Assembly (NCBI RefSeq): GCF_018199995.1
Contig: NZ_CP073578.1
Span: forward strand, 1,178,001 to 1,242,000
Length of the DNA stretch: 64,000 nucleotides
Reading direction: 5' to 3'
Origin: Photobacterium sp. GJ3
GTDB lineage: Bacteria; Pseudomonadota; Gammaproteobacteria; Enterobacterales; Vibrionaceae
The notes under the pieces were generated by a model, which had not been told where the DNA came from, searched no databases, and was given only the letters and a program-made list of their open reading frames with translations. The position numbers were made by a program, and so were the translations under genes. Position 1 is the stretch's first letter; each line of letters opens with the position of its first letter. Positions 1-8,598 of the stretch are shown piece after piece.

Positions 1-1
1 T

Positions 2-322
2 TTCGTCTGGCGAATGACCGATGCCTTTTCCTGTAAAAATCAGTTGGCCAAATCAGACGATATCACCCGGAAGCCAGTGGTGATGACACGAATCAGAGCG
101 GGTCAGGCCTTATGTGAATACGACCTGGAAAAGGGCATGGATGTACAGAAAGGTGACCTGATCACCATGGTCAGTCATTCCGATTCATTCGAAATAACCC
201 TGAAGGTGAAAGCATTGACCGAAGGAAACAGAGGGGAAACCGTGAAAGTCAGAATTCCCGGTTCGGGAACCATGCTTGATGCAACGGTTCTCTCTTCAGG
301 AAAAGTGGAGTTAGTCAGGTGA
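2..322 (+). CDS. flgA: FlgA-like P-ring chaperone, 3' part
   Basis: The frame is open through the left edge, so only the C-terminal ~107 residues are visible. They form the SAF-type domain of FlgA, the periplasmic chaperone that helps FlgI subunits assemble into the P ring. Typical features are the 'IRAGQAL' segment, 'VQKGDLITMVS', and a final beta-rich stretch with 'GETVKVRIPGSG'. The gene is followed without a gap by flgH (GTGA overlap at 319-322) and then flgI, so the ring genes are translationally linked. The signal peptide lies outside the window. Confidence 0.8.
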   Translation, partial: FVWRMTDAFSCKNQLAKSDDITRKPVVMTRIRAGQALCEYDLEKGMDVQKGDLITMVSHSDSFEITLKVKALTEGNRGETVKVRIPGSGTMLDATVLSSGKVELVR

Positions 323-897
323 CCAAAAATCGAAACATCTGGATGTTGGTTGTGTTGCTGAACATGCTGAGTGGTTATCCCGCTCTAGCTATCGAATTCA
401 ATATTGATAATTACCGGGCCAACTGGGCCGATCAGCGTGCCTATACCGTCGGGGATATTGTCACCATTCTGATTGAGGAGAATGCCAAAGCATCATCGTC
501 TGCCGGAATTGATGCTGATAACCGGCATAAGATCGGCGTCAGCAATGATTTCCGAGGTGAGCAATTTAGCTTAGATGCCGGGCTTCAGAGCGAGATGGAA
601 AATGACGCCAGCACTTCGCGCAGAGGGAGCATCAGTGCGACGATCACCGCCAGAATCATAGGAATTGACCCCTATGGTCTGCTGAGAATTCAGGGGTCTC
701 AGTATGTGACGGTCAACGGAGAAGAGCAGCAAATCACGCTCAGTGGTTTTATTCGTCCGGATGATCTCAGTCCGCAGAATGCAATCATTTCTTCCCGGAT
801 TGAATCGGCACAAATTGAACTGAGCGGTGTCGGTGAAGTGAATGATAACCGGAAGCCAAGCATTTTCCGTTCTCTTTTCAGATGGCTGGGTTTTTAA
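319..897 (+). CDS. flgH: FlgH-like L-ring protein without lipobox
   Basis: 192 aa. FlgH forms the outer-membrane L ring of the flagellar basal body. The family core is clear: an 'RAYTVGDIVTILIEE' segment near residue 40, then an 'ARI' strand block and 'ITLSGFIRPDDLSPQN', the usual FlgH tail motif. It uses a GTG start that overlaps the flgA stop. The N-terminus is an ordinary signal peptide ending in 'PALA' before 'IEF'; the lipoprotein cysteine usual in FlgH is absent. It is also shorter than the usual ~230 aa. An L ring without a lipid anchor would have to be held in the outer membrane differently. Confidence 0.85.
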   Translation: MTKNRNIWMLVVLLNMLSGYPALAIEFNIDNYRANWADQRAYTVGDIVTILIEENAKASSSAGIDADNRHKIGVSNDFRGEQFSLDAGLQSEMENDASTSRRGSISATITARIIGIDPYGLLRIQGSQYVTVNGEEQQITLSGFIRPDDLSPQNAIISSRIESAQIELSGVGEVNDNRKPSIFRSLFRWLGF

Positions 898-899
898 CG

Positions 900-2030
900 A
901 TGAACGTTTTGATTCAATCTTTAGTTATTTTTATCACGTTCGTTTTTGCGGCTAATAGTTTTGCCGCACAGACCTATGTCCGTCTGAAAGATATTGCCCG
1001 TATTGAAGGGGACCGGGAAAACGCCCTGATTGGTTACGGCCTTGTTGTTGGTCTGGCGGGCAGTGGTGATTCAAGACGGAGTAAGTCAACGATTCGCAGT
1101 ATTTCCAATACGCTGCGCGAATTTGGACTGATTGTATCGGATGATGACATCAACAGCAGAAACGTAGCCGCGGTCATGGCCACCAGTGAAATTGGGAGCT
1201 TTTCCGAGCGTGGCGACCGGATAGATGTTGCGGTTTCAGCCATCGGAGACGCGAGAAGTCTGATCGGCGGTACGCTGCTGCTCACGCCTTTAGAAGCTAT
1301 TGACGGGAAAACGTATGCCGTCGCTCAGGGGCAGATTTCTGTCGGGGGCTATAAATTTGAACAGTTTGGGAATACGGAACAAAAGAACCATCCGACCGTG
1401 GGGATTGTGCCGAAAGGCGGGACGATTGAGCGGGACAATACCGGTTCTCTGGTCAACAAGCATGGCAAGGTTGGGATTGTGCTGCGCGATGCTGACTTCG
1501 CGACCGCGATCAATATTACCGATGCCATTGCCACACTGGGTTATCAGGCGGAAGCCATTCATTCAGGCAAAGTTGAAGTGAGTTTGCCTTCAACCAACCG
1601 AAATGCGGTTGTCCGGGCCATTGCGAAGATTGAATCGCTGAATGTTCTGGCCGCTCAGAAGGCACTCATTATTGTGAATGAGCGAACCGGCACCATTGTT
1701 TCCGGTGGGGATGTGAAGGTGAACTCGCTGACGATTGCCCATGGCAACCTGGAGCTGAGTATCCGGACGCAATACAGTGTCAGCCAGCCGCGAGATGTAA
1801 TTATCGGGCGACATATCGAGGGGAATCACAGTGAAACCGTTGTGGTACCGGATACGACGATCAATGTGAGGGACGATAACGCGAAAGTTGCTCATTTTAA
1901 TAACACAACGACTGTATTCACATTGGTGAGTGAACTGAGAAAGCTGGGTTTATCAACGCGGGATATTATTGTGATTTTGCAGGCGGCGGATAAAGCCGGT
2001 GCAATTAACGGTAAGTTAATTCTTCAATAA
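900..2030 (+). CDS. flgI: FlgI P-ring protein
   Basis: About 376 aa, full length for FlgI, which builds the P ring around the rod in the peptidoglycan layer. Seen: signal peptide ending near 'NSFAA', then 'RLKDIARIEGDREN.LIGYGLVVGL.GSGD', the family signature, and the C-terminal 'LQAADKAGAINGKLI'. An in-frame ATG at 882 would overlap flgH; the ATG at 900 gives a more compact signal peptide. Neither has a strong ribosome binding site, so translation is probably coupled to flgH. This is one of the best conserved members of the cluster. Confidence 0.92.
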   Translation: MNVLIQSLVIFITFVFAANSFAAQTYVRLKDIARIEGDRENALIGYGLVVGLAGSGDSRRSKSTIRSISNTLREFGLIVSDDDINSRNVAAVMATSEIGSFSERGDRIDVAVSAIGDARSLIGGTLLLTPLEAIDGKTYAVAQGQISVGGYKFEQFGNTEQKNHPTVGIVPKGGTIERDNTGSLVNKHGKVGIVLRDADFATAINITDAIATLGYQAEAIHSGKVEVSLPSTNRNAVVRAIAKIESLNVLAAQKALIIVNERTGTIVSGGDVKVNSLTIAHGNLELSIRTQYSVSQPRDVIIGRHIEGNHSETVVVPDTTINVRDDNAKVAHFNNTTTVFTLVSELRKLGLSTRDIIVILQAADKAGAINGKLILQ

Positions 2031-2074
2031 ATAAATGTTCACAATAGTTTTTGAATTTGAGAAAGGACATTTGA

Positions 2075-2407
2075 ATGAATTTGGATATTCTTCTTGAGGA
2101 AATATCATCCTCGCTGAGTCGGTTATCTGTCGAATCCAGAGTTAATCATTATAATCTGGTCGCTGCCCGCCTTGGCGAGCAACAATATAAAGTGACGTTT
2201 TCTGAAACTTTGAATACAGAAGCTGTAACGCATCACGGTTCTCAATCTGGTGAACAAAATGCCGGTGTTCAGATTGAGCCACAGGAACAATCGATTGATG
2301 ACATTTTGCTGAAGGCGATTGAATTATCCAGCCGGAATAACCGGCTGGTGACTTTGATGAATGCTCGGCTCGATTTGGAACGTATGATCATTAAAGGCGG
2401 CCGCTGA
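2075..2407 (+). CDS. FlgB-like proximal rod protein (divergent)
   Basis: 110 aa with a good ribosome binding site (GAAAGGAC, 2060-2067). The place directly before the FlgC- and FliE-like genes and the C-terminal helix 'LSSRNNRLVTLMNARLDLERMI' suggest the FlgB rod subunit. The N-terminal region aligns only loosely, and the rod/hook signature ANxxTPGY is not present. Assignment rests on position, size and the helical ends. A different small rod adaptor is possible. Confidence 0.55.
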   Translation: MNLDILLEEISSSLSRLSVESRVNHYNLVAARLGEQQYKVTFSETLNTEAVTHHGSQSGEQNAGVQIEPQEQSIDDILLKAIELSSRNNRLVTLMNARLDLERMIIKGGR

Positions 2408-2820
2408 TGGAAAAGCTGAGTGCCATCGATTTGATGTCTCTCTCCATGCAAATTGAAATGCAAAAAATGGAGACGGCAACTTACAACCTTTCCATCATCA
2501 ATCAGTCTTTTGGCGACCGCTTGTCTGTGCCGCATGCACAGAAAGTGGATGTCGCAAACTTGCCGACCATTCACGATGTGGTTGCAGGTGTACTGCCGCA
2601 GGATGTGCAGGTGAACAGTCAGGATGACGGTAACGTCGTGGGGCGGGTGGTGTCCTATGAAAACGGCAAGCCTGTGATTGAATATCAGTCGGATATCAAA
2701 ATTGAAGCACAAATGATTTCCCTGAACGAAGCCACACGGGCTTATGAAGCGAGCCTCAGGCTGTTCAATATTAACAAAGAAATGTCATCGAAAATCCTTC
2801 AAATCGGGAGTAAGCGATAA
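2407..2820 (+). CDS. flgC: FlgC-like proximal rod protein
   Basis: 137 aa, the usual FlgC length. FlgC is a rod subunit secreted by the export apparatus. The C-terminal half is typical: 'MISLNEATRAYEASLRLFNINKEMSSKILQIG' resembles the FlgC D0 helix (long stretch split here by its position at the protein end). The N-terminal helix 'MQKMETATYNLSIINQSFG' keeps the ASNxAN-like pattern only weakly. The ATG overlaps the last base of the preceding stop codon, and the gene is followed by an overlapping fliE start, showing tight coupling. Confidence 0.75.
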   Translation: MEKLSAIDLMSLSMQIEMQKMETATYNLSIINQSFGDRLSVPHAQKVDVANLPTIHDVVAGVLPQDVQVNSQDDGNVVGRVVSYENGKPVIEYQSDIKIEAQMISLNEATRAYEASLRLFNINKEMSSKILQIGSKR

Positions 2821-3095
2821 TGAAAGTGGAAGCCATTTCGGGTGATTTACTGAAATCACTTCAGAGCGAAGCCTTATCCGGCGCTCAGCAAACAACGCAA
2901 GTCAATCAAACGAATTTTACCGAACAGCTTGCCAGTATTGACCAGCGTATTTTTGCTGTCTCGAAAGGTGAAAAGATTGAACTGCATGAATTAATGATTG
3001 ATATCGAGCGCGCGAAGCTCAGCTTAGAATATTCAGTTGCATTGAGAGATAAATTGATCGATGCATATAAAGACGTCACCAGAATGCAAGTGTAG
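2820..3095 (+). CDS. fliE: FliE, MS ring-rod junction protein
   Basis: 91 aa, close to the FliE norm of ~100 aa. FliE joins the FliF MS ring to the rod and is the first export substrate. The C-terminal pattern 'LMIDIERAKLSLEYSVALRD' followed by 'KLIDAYKDVTRMQV' is diagnostic: FliE proteins nearly all end in 'R.NK...AYQEIMRMQV'. The gene starts inside the flgC stop and is followed by fliF after 3 bases. Confidence 0.92.
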   Translation: MKVEAISGDLLKSLQSEALSGAQQTTQVNQTNFTEQLASIDQRIFAVSKGEKIELHELMIDIERAKLSLEYSVALRDKLIDAYKDVTRMQV

Positions 3096-3098
3096 AAC

Positions 3099-4475
3099 AT
3101 GGAATTGAATCAACGAGGAAAAGTCCTACTGGCTGTAGGTGTGGCTGCGATTTCTCTGGCAGCAATATTCGCTTATTTTCTAATTCTGAATAAAGATTAT
3201 GAACTTGTATTTACAGAACAGTCGCCGGAACAATTAGCCAAAGTTGCAACCAGCCTTGAAAACGCCGGCATGAAATTTCAGTATCCGGAATCCGGCCAGG
3301 GTATTCTGATTGAAAAAAGTAAGCTGGCCGAAGCAAGAGTTCAATTGTCAAAAGACCATGTATTCCAGAGTGATATCGCCGGGTTAGAAATTTTTGGCGA
3401 AGCACAGCATGCAATGTCTGATTTTTATCAGAAAATTAATTATCAGCGTGCGATTCAGGGGGAACTTGAAAAATCTCTGCTGGCAATTCAGGGTGTTGAA
3501 GCCGCACGTGTGCATTTAGCCATTCCGCGGGAAAGAACGTTTTCTCAACATAAAACCCCGGTGAAAGCGGCAGTGACGTTAACACTCTCTGACGCTGATC
3601 CGGTCAATCCAAGAGCATTGGTTGCCACGGTGAAACAGCTTGTGTCGAATTCGGTGATTGATCTGGATCCTGAAAATGTTTCTGTCCTGAACAGCAATGG
3701 CTTAATTCTTTCTGGTGGTGCCCAGTTGCTGGAAGAAAATGTCAGCTTTGGTATGAAGAAAGAAATTGAACAGGAGATTGAAAACAAAATTGTTCAGTTG
3801 CTTTCCGCTTATTTTGAACCGACTCAAATTGGCGTGTCTGCCTGGGCAATGGTGAACAACGACAAGGTGAAAGAGTCTTCCGAAGGGCTTGAATCTTCTG
3901 AAGCGCCGGTGGTGACCAAGCGGGTGACAGAAACGACTCAGGGCAGCAAAAAGCAGCCAAAGTCGACGGTGCTGAATGAGGAGTTCAGTTATAAGTCGGT
4001 GAAGCGGGATATTGATTACCAGCGCGGTAAACTGGAGCGTCTGACGGTCAGTGTCATGATACCGGCTTCGGAGCATTTCACCGCAGATGTGCTACAGAAC
4101 CTGCTTCGCAGCGCGATTGGGATTGATGAGCGCCGCGGCGATCAATTGTCTGTGGTCTTGATCCCTGCCGTTGCGCTGAAGACAGCGGCTGTTGCTGCCG
4201 GGGTGGATCCGGTGCAGGAAGTGTCGGCGCCATTCACCGCGACAGAGGCGGTGGATACAGGCCGTGAAAATGCATCATTGAATTCAGGACAGGCCGCCTC
4301 AGGTCAGCTTTGGTTCTGGTGGGGCGTTGGTGTGGTCGTACTGCTGCTCGTCGCAGGTCAGCATATGTTGTACCGGCGTAAGCTGTTACTGAAGCAGGAT
4401 GAAGAAGCGATGATCATGAAAGATGTGTCGCGATGGCTGGAGGGGCGGAACCTTGAGCAAGACATCAAACTATAG
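3099..4475 (+). CDS. fliF: FliF MS-ring protein
   Basis: 458 aa, shorter than typical FliF (~550 aa). It forms the inner-membrane MS ring that houses the export gate. There are two membrane segments: residues ~8-30 and ~405-425. The ring-building motifs are intact: 'LVFTEQSPEQLAKV', 'FGEAQHAMSDFYQKINYQRA', 'GELEKSLLAIQGVEAARVHL' and the region after 'ERTFSQHKTPVKAAVTL'. The cytoplasmic tail after the second membrane segment is short, about 35 residues, ending 'VSRWLEGRNLEQDIKL'; this is where FliG binds. The downstream gene overlaps its end. Confidence 0.93.
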   Translation: MELNQRGKVLLAVGVAAISLAAIFAYFLILNKDYELVFTEQSPEQLAKVATSLENAGMKFQYPESGQGILIEKSKLAEARVQLSKDHVFQSDIAGLEIFGEAQHAMSDFYQKINYQRAIQGELEKSLLAIQGVEAARVHLAIPRERTFSQHKTPVKAAVTLTLSDADPVNPRALVATVKQLVSNSVIDLDPENVSVLNSNGLILSGGAQLLEENVSFGMKKEIEQEIENKIVQLLSAYFEPTQIGVSAWAMVNNDKVKESSEGLESSEAPVVTKRVTETTQGSKKQPKSTVLNEEFSYKSVKRDIDYQRGKLERLTVSVMIPASEHFTADVLQNLLRSAIGIDERRGDQLSVVLIPAVALKTAAVAAGVDPVQEVSAPFTATEAVDTGRENASLNSGQAASGQLWFWWGVGVVVLLLVAGQHMLYRRKLLLKQDEEAMIMKDVSRWLEGRNLEQDIKL

Positions 4476-4863
4476 TTTTTTACTCTTAAAATCATCGCCC
4501 GAATTACAAGCGAAAATTCTGTCTCAGATGGATTCAGACCAACAGCATCTTTTGAAAGAAAAACTGCAAAACGTGCCCTTGGTCGGGCTTGAAAAGCTTC
4601 GGCAAATGAAAAGTCAGCTTTGCGCAGACACGTTGCCAACATTGTCTGAAACGCGGCTTGAGCCCGTGACCGGGATCATCCCTCAGGAAGAGATCTGTGA
4701 TGATGCTGAGCCGATGCTCGACTTTATCATTCATTCGGATGTGTTTGATATTGAAACGCGACATGAGGCATCAGCCTGTTTGGCGCAGATGGAACCGGAA
4801 GCCATTCAGCTGATTCAGTCTTACATTCGGGAAACGCATCCAACGGAGTCTGGTGATGAGTGA
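4453..4863 (+). CDS. Short FliG-like switch protein lacking the motor domain
   Basis: About 136 aa from a TTG at 4453, which has a strong GGAGGGG ribosome binding site 8 bases upstream; a longer reading from 4423 would lack one. It lies between fliF and fliH, the usual place of fliG. 'KSSPELQAKILSQMDSDQQHLLKEKL' style helices resemble the FliG N-terminal FliF-binding domain. Normal FliG is ~330 aa, with a C-terminal domain bearing the charged residues that contact the MotA stator; there is no room for it here. The identification is by position and weak helical resemblance, so it may instead be an unrelated C-ring adaptor. Confidence 0.55.
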   Translation: MSKTSNYSFLLLKSSPELQAKILSQMDSDQQHLLKEKLQNVPLVGLEKLRQMKSQLCADTLPTLSETRLEPVTGIIPQEEICDDAEPMLDFIIHSDVFDIETRHEASACLAQMEPEAIQLIQSYIRETHPTESGDE

Positions 4864-5518
4864 TTTGAATATGTCATCGCTGCCTTTGAGCGACCGCTCA
4901 ATGAAAGGGTTTATCGAGAAAAACTTTCATGCTGAACTCGAACAGGCCTTTCAGGCGGAAAAGCAACGGGGCTATGAGGCGGGTCTTCAAGCCGGTCAGT
5001 TGCGTCTGTCTTCCCGGGAACGAGAGATCACGGAAAAGGAAGCCGAACTTCGGGAAAAAATGCAGCAATTTACGCTCAGAGAAGCGGCACTGACCCAAGA
5101 AGAGGCCATGCTGTCTCAGAACGCAGCACAGCTGGTGGCATTGATTGAAAATTTAGAAGCAACGGTTCAGCAGCACCGCGCGGATCACCGGGCGGATCTT
5201 CTGTTTGTTCTCTCCAGCGTTTTTCAAAGCGTTTATCATTCAGAACAAATGCAGCATTTGCTCATCGAACTGATTTCCGGTGAGCTGGATAAATTGTCAA
5301 AACCGCTGATTCATCTTGAAATTTCCGCTGAGACCCATGCATTGATTCGGAAAAATGACATTGAGATGCCGGGAGGCAGTCAGTTTAAGGTGGACGCTTC
5401 TTTGTCTCCGTTTGAAGCAAGAATTGTCACAGAAGCCATGTCGGTTAAAGTGTCTCCCAACCAGATCCGGCAAGTCTTTAAAAGCAATCTGATGGATTTG
5501 ATCAATGCAATCGAATGA
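4856..5518 (+). CDS. fliH: FliH, negative regulator of the export ATPase
   Basis: About 220 aa. FliH binds FliI and links it to the C ring. Seen: an N-terminal region with 'FQAEKQRGYEAGLQAGQL', the usual FliH GxxxG-bearing helix start, a long charged coiled coil (~residues 50-110), and a C-terminal globular part with 'PLIHLEISAETHALI' and 'FKVDASLSPFEARI'. The ATG at 4856 has a GGAG site and overlaps the preceding stop (4861-4863). It overlaps fliI by 14 bases. Confidence 0.85.
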   Translation: MSDLNMSSLPLSDRSMKGFIEKNFHAELEQAFQAEKQRGYEAGLQAGQLRLSSREREITEKEAELREKMQQFTLREAALTQEEAMLSQNAAQLVALIENLEATVQQHRADHRADLLFVLSSVFQSVYHSEQMQHLLIELISGELDKLSKPLIHLEISAETHALIRKNDIEMPGGSQFKVDASLSPFEARIVTEAMSVKVSPNQIRQVFKSNLMDLINAIE

Positions 5519-6824
5519 GTGGCTGCTGAAGTTACTGGCGGGCATTGCGGAAGCGCCGGTAGCGACTGAGTACGGACGTGTTGTGTCTGTTTCAGGGTGT
5601 TTCATTGAAGCATCACACACCGGTTGTGTGGTTGGAGAAGGGGTCACTATTTTTGCCCAGTCCCGGTCTGTGGCTGCGGAAGTCGTTTCGATTCAGGGCG
5701 ATCGCTGTTTACTGGCTCCATTAACCGGTCTGGAGGGAGTTGGCGTCGGAAATGATGTGGAATACAAAAAGCAGTTGCCTTCAGCTGAACTGATGAAAAA
5801 TCCGTTCGGCAAAGTCCTGAACGGTTTTGGTCAGGATATCTCAGCACCGCGGACTGACACGGAAATGACCGTTTCCGGAAGTGAACAATTAGCGCTGTCT
5901 ATTGAACCTGCACCTGTGCATGCAAAGGAAGCCGTGACGGTAAAGATTAAAACCGGGGCAAGAATTATCGACGACATCTTTCCGCTGGGCATGGGGCAGA
6001 AGGTCGGAATTTTTGCCGGTTCAGGCGTGGGTAAATCGACCTTGCTGAACAAGCTGTATCAGGGCATGCAGGCTGATGTGAAAATTATTGCCATGGTGGG
6101 TGAGCGAAGCCGGGAAGTTGTTGATTTTTATCAGGAACAGATGTCTTCTGGTGACTGCGACGATACCATTTTAATTGCTTCTACATCGGATGATTCACCA
6201 AGCCTGAAACGACGAGCCGTATATGTCGCCCTTGCGTATGCCAGACATTTCTGCGCCCAGGGGAAAAATGTCCTGTTTGTGCTGGATTCGATCACCCGGC
6301 TCGCGCATGCCTTACGTGAAATCGGGATCTCCCGGGGCGAGCCGCCCGTCGCAAGAGGCTATCCGCCGTCTGTCTTTGCTGAATTACCTAAAATTGTCGA
6401 GTTATGCGGTAACTTTAAAAATCAAGGCAGTATTACCAGCATCATGTCTGTCCTGGTGGACGGGGATGATGAAAATGAACCTGTGTCAGACTTTATGCGG
6501 GGTGTGCTCGACGGTCATTTTATGCTCGATCGCAAGCTGTCGAACCATGGTTTATATCCTTCGATCAATATTTTAAAAAGCCGTTCCCGGGTGATGGAGA
6601 ACTTATTTTCACCGGATGAACTGGCTTTTGAAAAGAAAGTCAGAGCGATCTACAGCGATTATGCCGAGGTGGATGACGTTGTCCGGACCGGGCTTTATCA
6701 GGAAGGCTCTAATGATGACATTGATCAAGTGATTGCCATGAAACGGCGCTTAGACCGGGCGTTGTATTGCTGGAAAAACCGTATGGATGAGGAGGTACGG
6801 AACGATGTCCTCAGGTATGAATAG
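5505..6824 (+). CDS. fliI: FliI, flagellar-type export ATPase
   Basis: 439 aa, full length. FliI is the hexameric ATPase that unfolds and delivers substrates to the export gate at the inner membrane. It has the Walker A loop 'AGSGVGKS' at ~171-178, the 'GERSREVVDF' catalytic-glutamate segment, Walker B 'VLFVLDSITRLAHALREIG', and 'GEPPVARGYPPSVFAELP', which marks the FliI/SctN family. No key residue is missing, so export should be ATP-driven. Confidence 0.95.
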   Translation: MQSNEWLLKLLAGIAEAPVATEYGRVVSVSGCFIEASHTGCVVGEGVTIFAQSRSVAAEVVSIQGDRCLLAPLTGLEGVGVGNDVEYKKQLPSAELMKNPFGKVLNGFGQDISAPRTDTEMTVSGSEQLALSIEPAPVHAKEAVTVKIKTGARIIDDIFPLGMGQKVGIFAGSGVGKSTLLNKLYQGMQADVKIIAMVGERSREVVDFYQEQMSSGDCDDTILIASTSDDSPSLKRRAVYVALAYARHFCAQGKNVLFVLDSITRLAHALREIGISRGEPPVARGYPPSVFAELPKIVELCGNFKNQGSITSIMSVLVDGDDENEPVSDFMRGVLDGHFMLDRKLSNHGLYPSINILKSRSRVMENLFSPDELAFEKKVRAIYSDYAEVDDVVRTGLYQEGSNDDIDQVIAMKRRLDRALYCWKNRMDEEVRNDVLRYE

Positions 6825-7248
6825 CATCATCAAATTAAAAAGTATTGAGCAGAAAATTGAGGTGATGAAGCATTGGAAAAAAATTTCAAAGATAGAAAAA
6901 CGGCAAAAAAAGATTCAGTCCCTCATGGGTGAAATTCATTCTGAATATCACGATTTAAATCATCATTTCAGTGTCAGTGAAAATGCTGAACTGAATGATT
7001 TGGCAATTCATCATGCCTCGTATTTATCTGCCATGCTGAAAAACCTGCACGACGAGTCTTCGTCTTTATCTGAAAAACACCAGCATGTGACGAAAGCACT
7101 GACGCTGGCGAATGCACGTGCAGACATTTTTGAGGATCTGGATAAGGAAGCATGTCAGCAAGCGGCTGCCAGAAAAGAGAAAGCGATGCTGGAATCTGAC
7201 CTCACGGAAGCGACAGACAGGAAGAAGCATGACGCAGATCAGCAGTGA
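6805..7248 (+). CDS. fliJ: FliJ-like export chaperone (coiled coil)
   Basis: 147 aa from the ATG at 6805, which has a GGAGG site inside the end of fliI. FliJ sits in the centre of the FliI hexamer and hands chaperones to FlhA. The sequence is almost wholly helical and charged, with heptad-like repeats, as in FliJ; no sequence motif is expected in this fast-changing family. Position after fliI and size support the call. It overlaps the next gene by 20 bases. Confidence 0.7.
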   Translation: MSSGMNSIIKLKSIEQKIEVMKHWKKISKIEKRQKKIQSLMGEIHSEYHDLNHHFSVSENAELNDLAIHHASYLSAMLKNLHDESSSLSEKHQHVTKALTLANARADIFEDLDKEACQQAAARKEKAMLESDLTEATDRKKHDADQQ

Positions 7249-8173
7249 AACGTTTTTTCATCCGCAGCAATCTGGCGTTGAGAAGAAACAGTATCTAAAG
7301 CATCGCGACCGTTCGTTTGATGTATGCATGACAGAGAAAGCGGCGCATGTATTCCCGGGGAACGAAACCCGCAAGGCTCAGCAATTTGGTGCTGACGTCA
7401 ATGCGAAAGAACAGATGGGCGATCCACGCCATGCTGAAAGTGAGCTGACAGCTGAACAGGAGATGCTGTTTCGTTTTCGTGACTCTGCATTCGAAGGAAA
7501 AGGGCACAGTACGCTGGTTGAACGGGCCTACCGGAATAACCAGAGAGAAAGCCAGATCGCTGAAGACCCGGCGGCTGAAGATTTTCATGATAACGCAATC
7601 AGTCAGGATATTGATGTTCTGGCTGTTTTATCCAATCGTGGCAATGAAGCAATTAATACCGGGAATTTCATTCATCAACTCGTTGCAACCGGACAGTTCG
7701 ACAATATTCTCGTCATTGACGAATCCGGCGATATTCCGTTGCCATCATTGCATGGCGACACTGAACTGAATCGCTCAAACCACCAGATGCTATGGATCAG
7801 CACCGGGTTTCAGCCTCTCGTCACGGGTGAATATTCTGAGCGAATATCCTCAGCACCGTCTGTTTTCGCGGAAAGGGTTTTCTGGCGCGGGAAATCTCAG
7901 CAGTCGGCGAGAGCCGCTTTTCAGACTGAATCTGTGATGGATGCGTCTTATGTCCGGAAACCTGTTGTCTCAGAAGACTTTACCAAAACACTGTTAAAAA
8001 CCTTTATTGAACCGGACAAAATCAGAGTCTGTTTCCGGGATTACGCCGGTCAGACCCATAAAGAATCGTTGATGAAGCTCATTCAGGCATTGCATGCGCA
8101 ATCGAGCGGGCCAGTCTTCTTTACACATAACGGCGTGACGGAGGTGCATTATGGCAATACCACCCGTGGGTAG
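7229..8173 (+). CDS. FliK-like hook-length control protein (putative)
   Basis: About 314 aa from an ATG at 7229. It lies between fliJ and flgD, where fliK is normally found. FliK is a secreted ruler that ends hook export and switches substrate class. The N-terminal two thirds are low in predicted order and rich in E, Q, H and S, as in FliK rulers. The last ~75 residues ('TLLKTFIEPDKIRVCFRDY' onward) could be the compact C-terminal domain, but I see no firm FliK motif. The name is an inference from position. Confidence 0.5.
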   Translation: MTQISSETFFHPQQSGVEKKQYLKHRDRSFDVCMTEKAAHVFPGNETRKAQQFGADVNAKEQMGDPRHAESELTAEQEMLFRFRDSAFEGKGHSTLVERAYRNNQRESQIAEDPAAEDFHDNAISQDIDVLAVLSNRGNEAINTGNFIHQLVATGQFDNILVIDESGDIPLPSLHGDTELNRSNHQMLWISTGFQPLVTGEYSERISSAPSVFAERVFWRGKSQQSARAAFQTESVMDASYVRKPVVSEDFTKTLLKTFIEPDKIRVCFRDYAGQTHKESLMKLIQALHAQSSGPVFFTHNGVTEVHYGNTTRG

Positions 8174-8582
8174 CGTGACGCAATCCCAATCGGCGACACA
8201 GCTGAATTCTGCGCTTGGACAAGACGATTTTATTAAATTGTTTATGTCTCAGTTAAAGGCACAGGATCCGTTGGAGCCAGTGAATAACCAGGATTTTCTG
8301 GCACAAATGGCTCAGTTTTCATTGCTTGAATCCAGCCGGATGGCCAATGAAGAACTGAGTCAAATTAAACAACTTGTTGAGTCAACACAGGGTGTTGGTT
8401 TGATGGGGAAATTCGCGGAAACACAGTCGGCGAATGGCAGTATTTTCGGTGAGGTTGTCTCGGTCGGATTTACGCAGAATGGCACCGTTGTCAGCCTGAA
8501 AATTAAAGATGAAAACGGTCAGGATTATTATGTGAATGATCTGCCCGTCACGAAATTAAGCCGGATATATGCCGGCGAATAA
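8151..8582 (+). CDS. flgD: FlgD hook-capping protein
   Basis: 143 aa. FlgD caps the growing hook and is then discarded. The N-terminal signature is clear: 'LGQDDFIKLFMSQLKAQDPL' with 'EPVNNQDFLAQMAQFS' following it. It is shorter than the usual ~220 aa because the C-terminal Ig/tudor part is reduced. GGAGG lies 6 bases before the ATG, and the gene overlaps the fliK-like gene by 23 bases. Confidence 0.92.
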   Translation: MAIPPVGSVTQSQSATQLNSALGQDDFIKLFMSQLKAQDPLEPVNNQDFLAQMAQFSLLESSRMANEELSQIKQLVESTQGVGLMGKFAETQSANGSIFGEVVSVGFTQNGTVVSLKIKDENGQDYYVNDLPVTKLSRIYAGE

Positions 8583-8598
8583 CCGCAAAGGATAGAAC

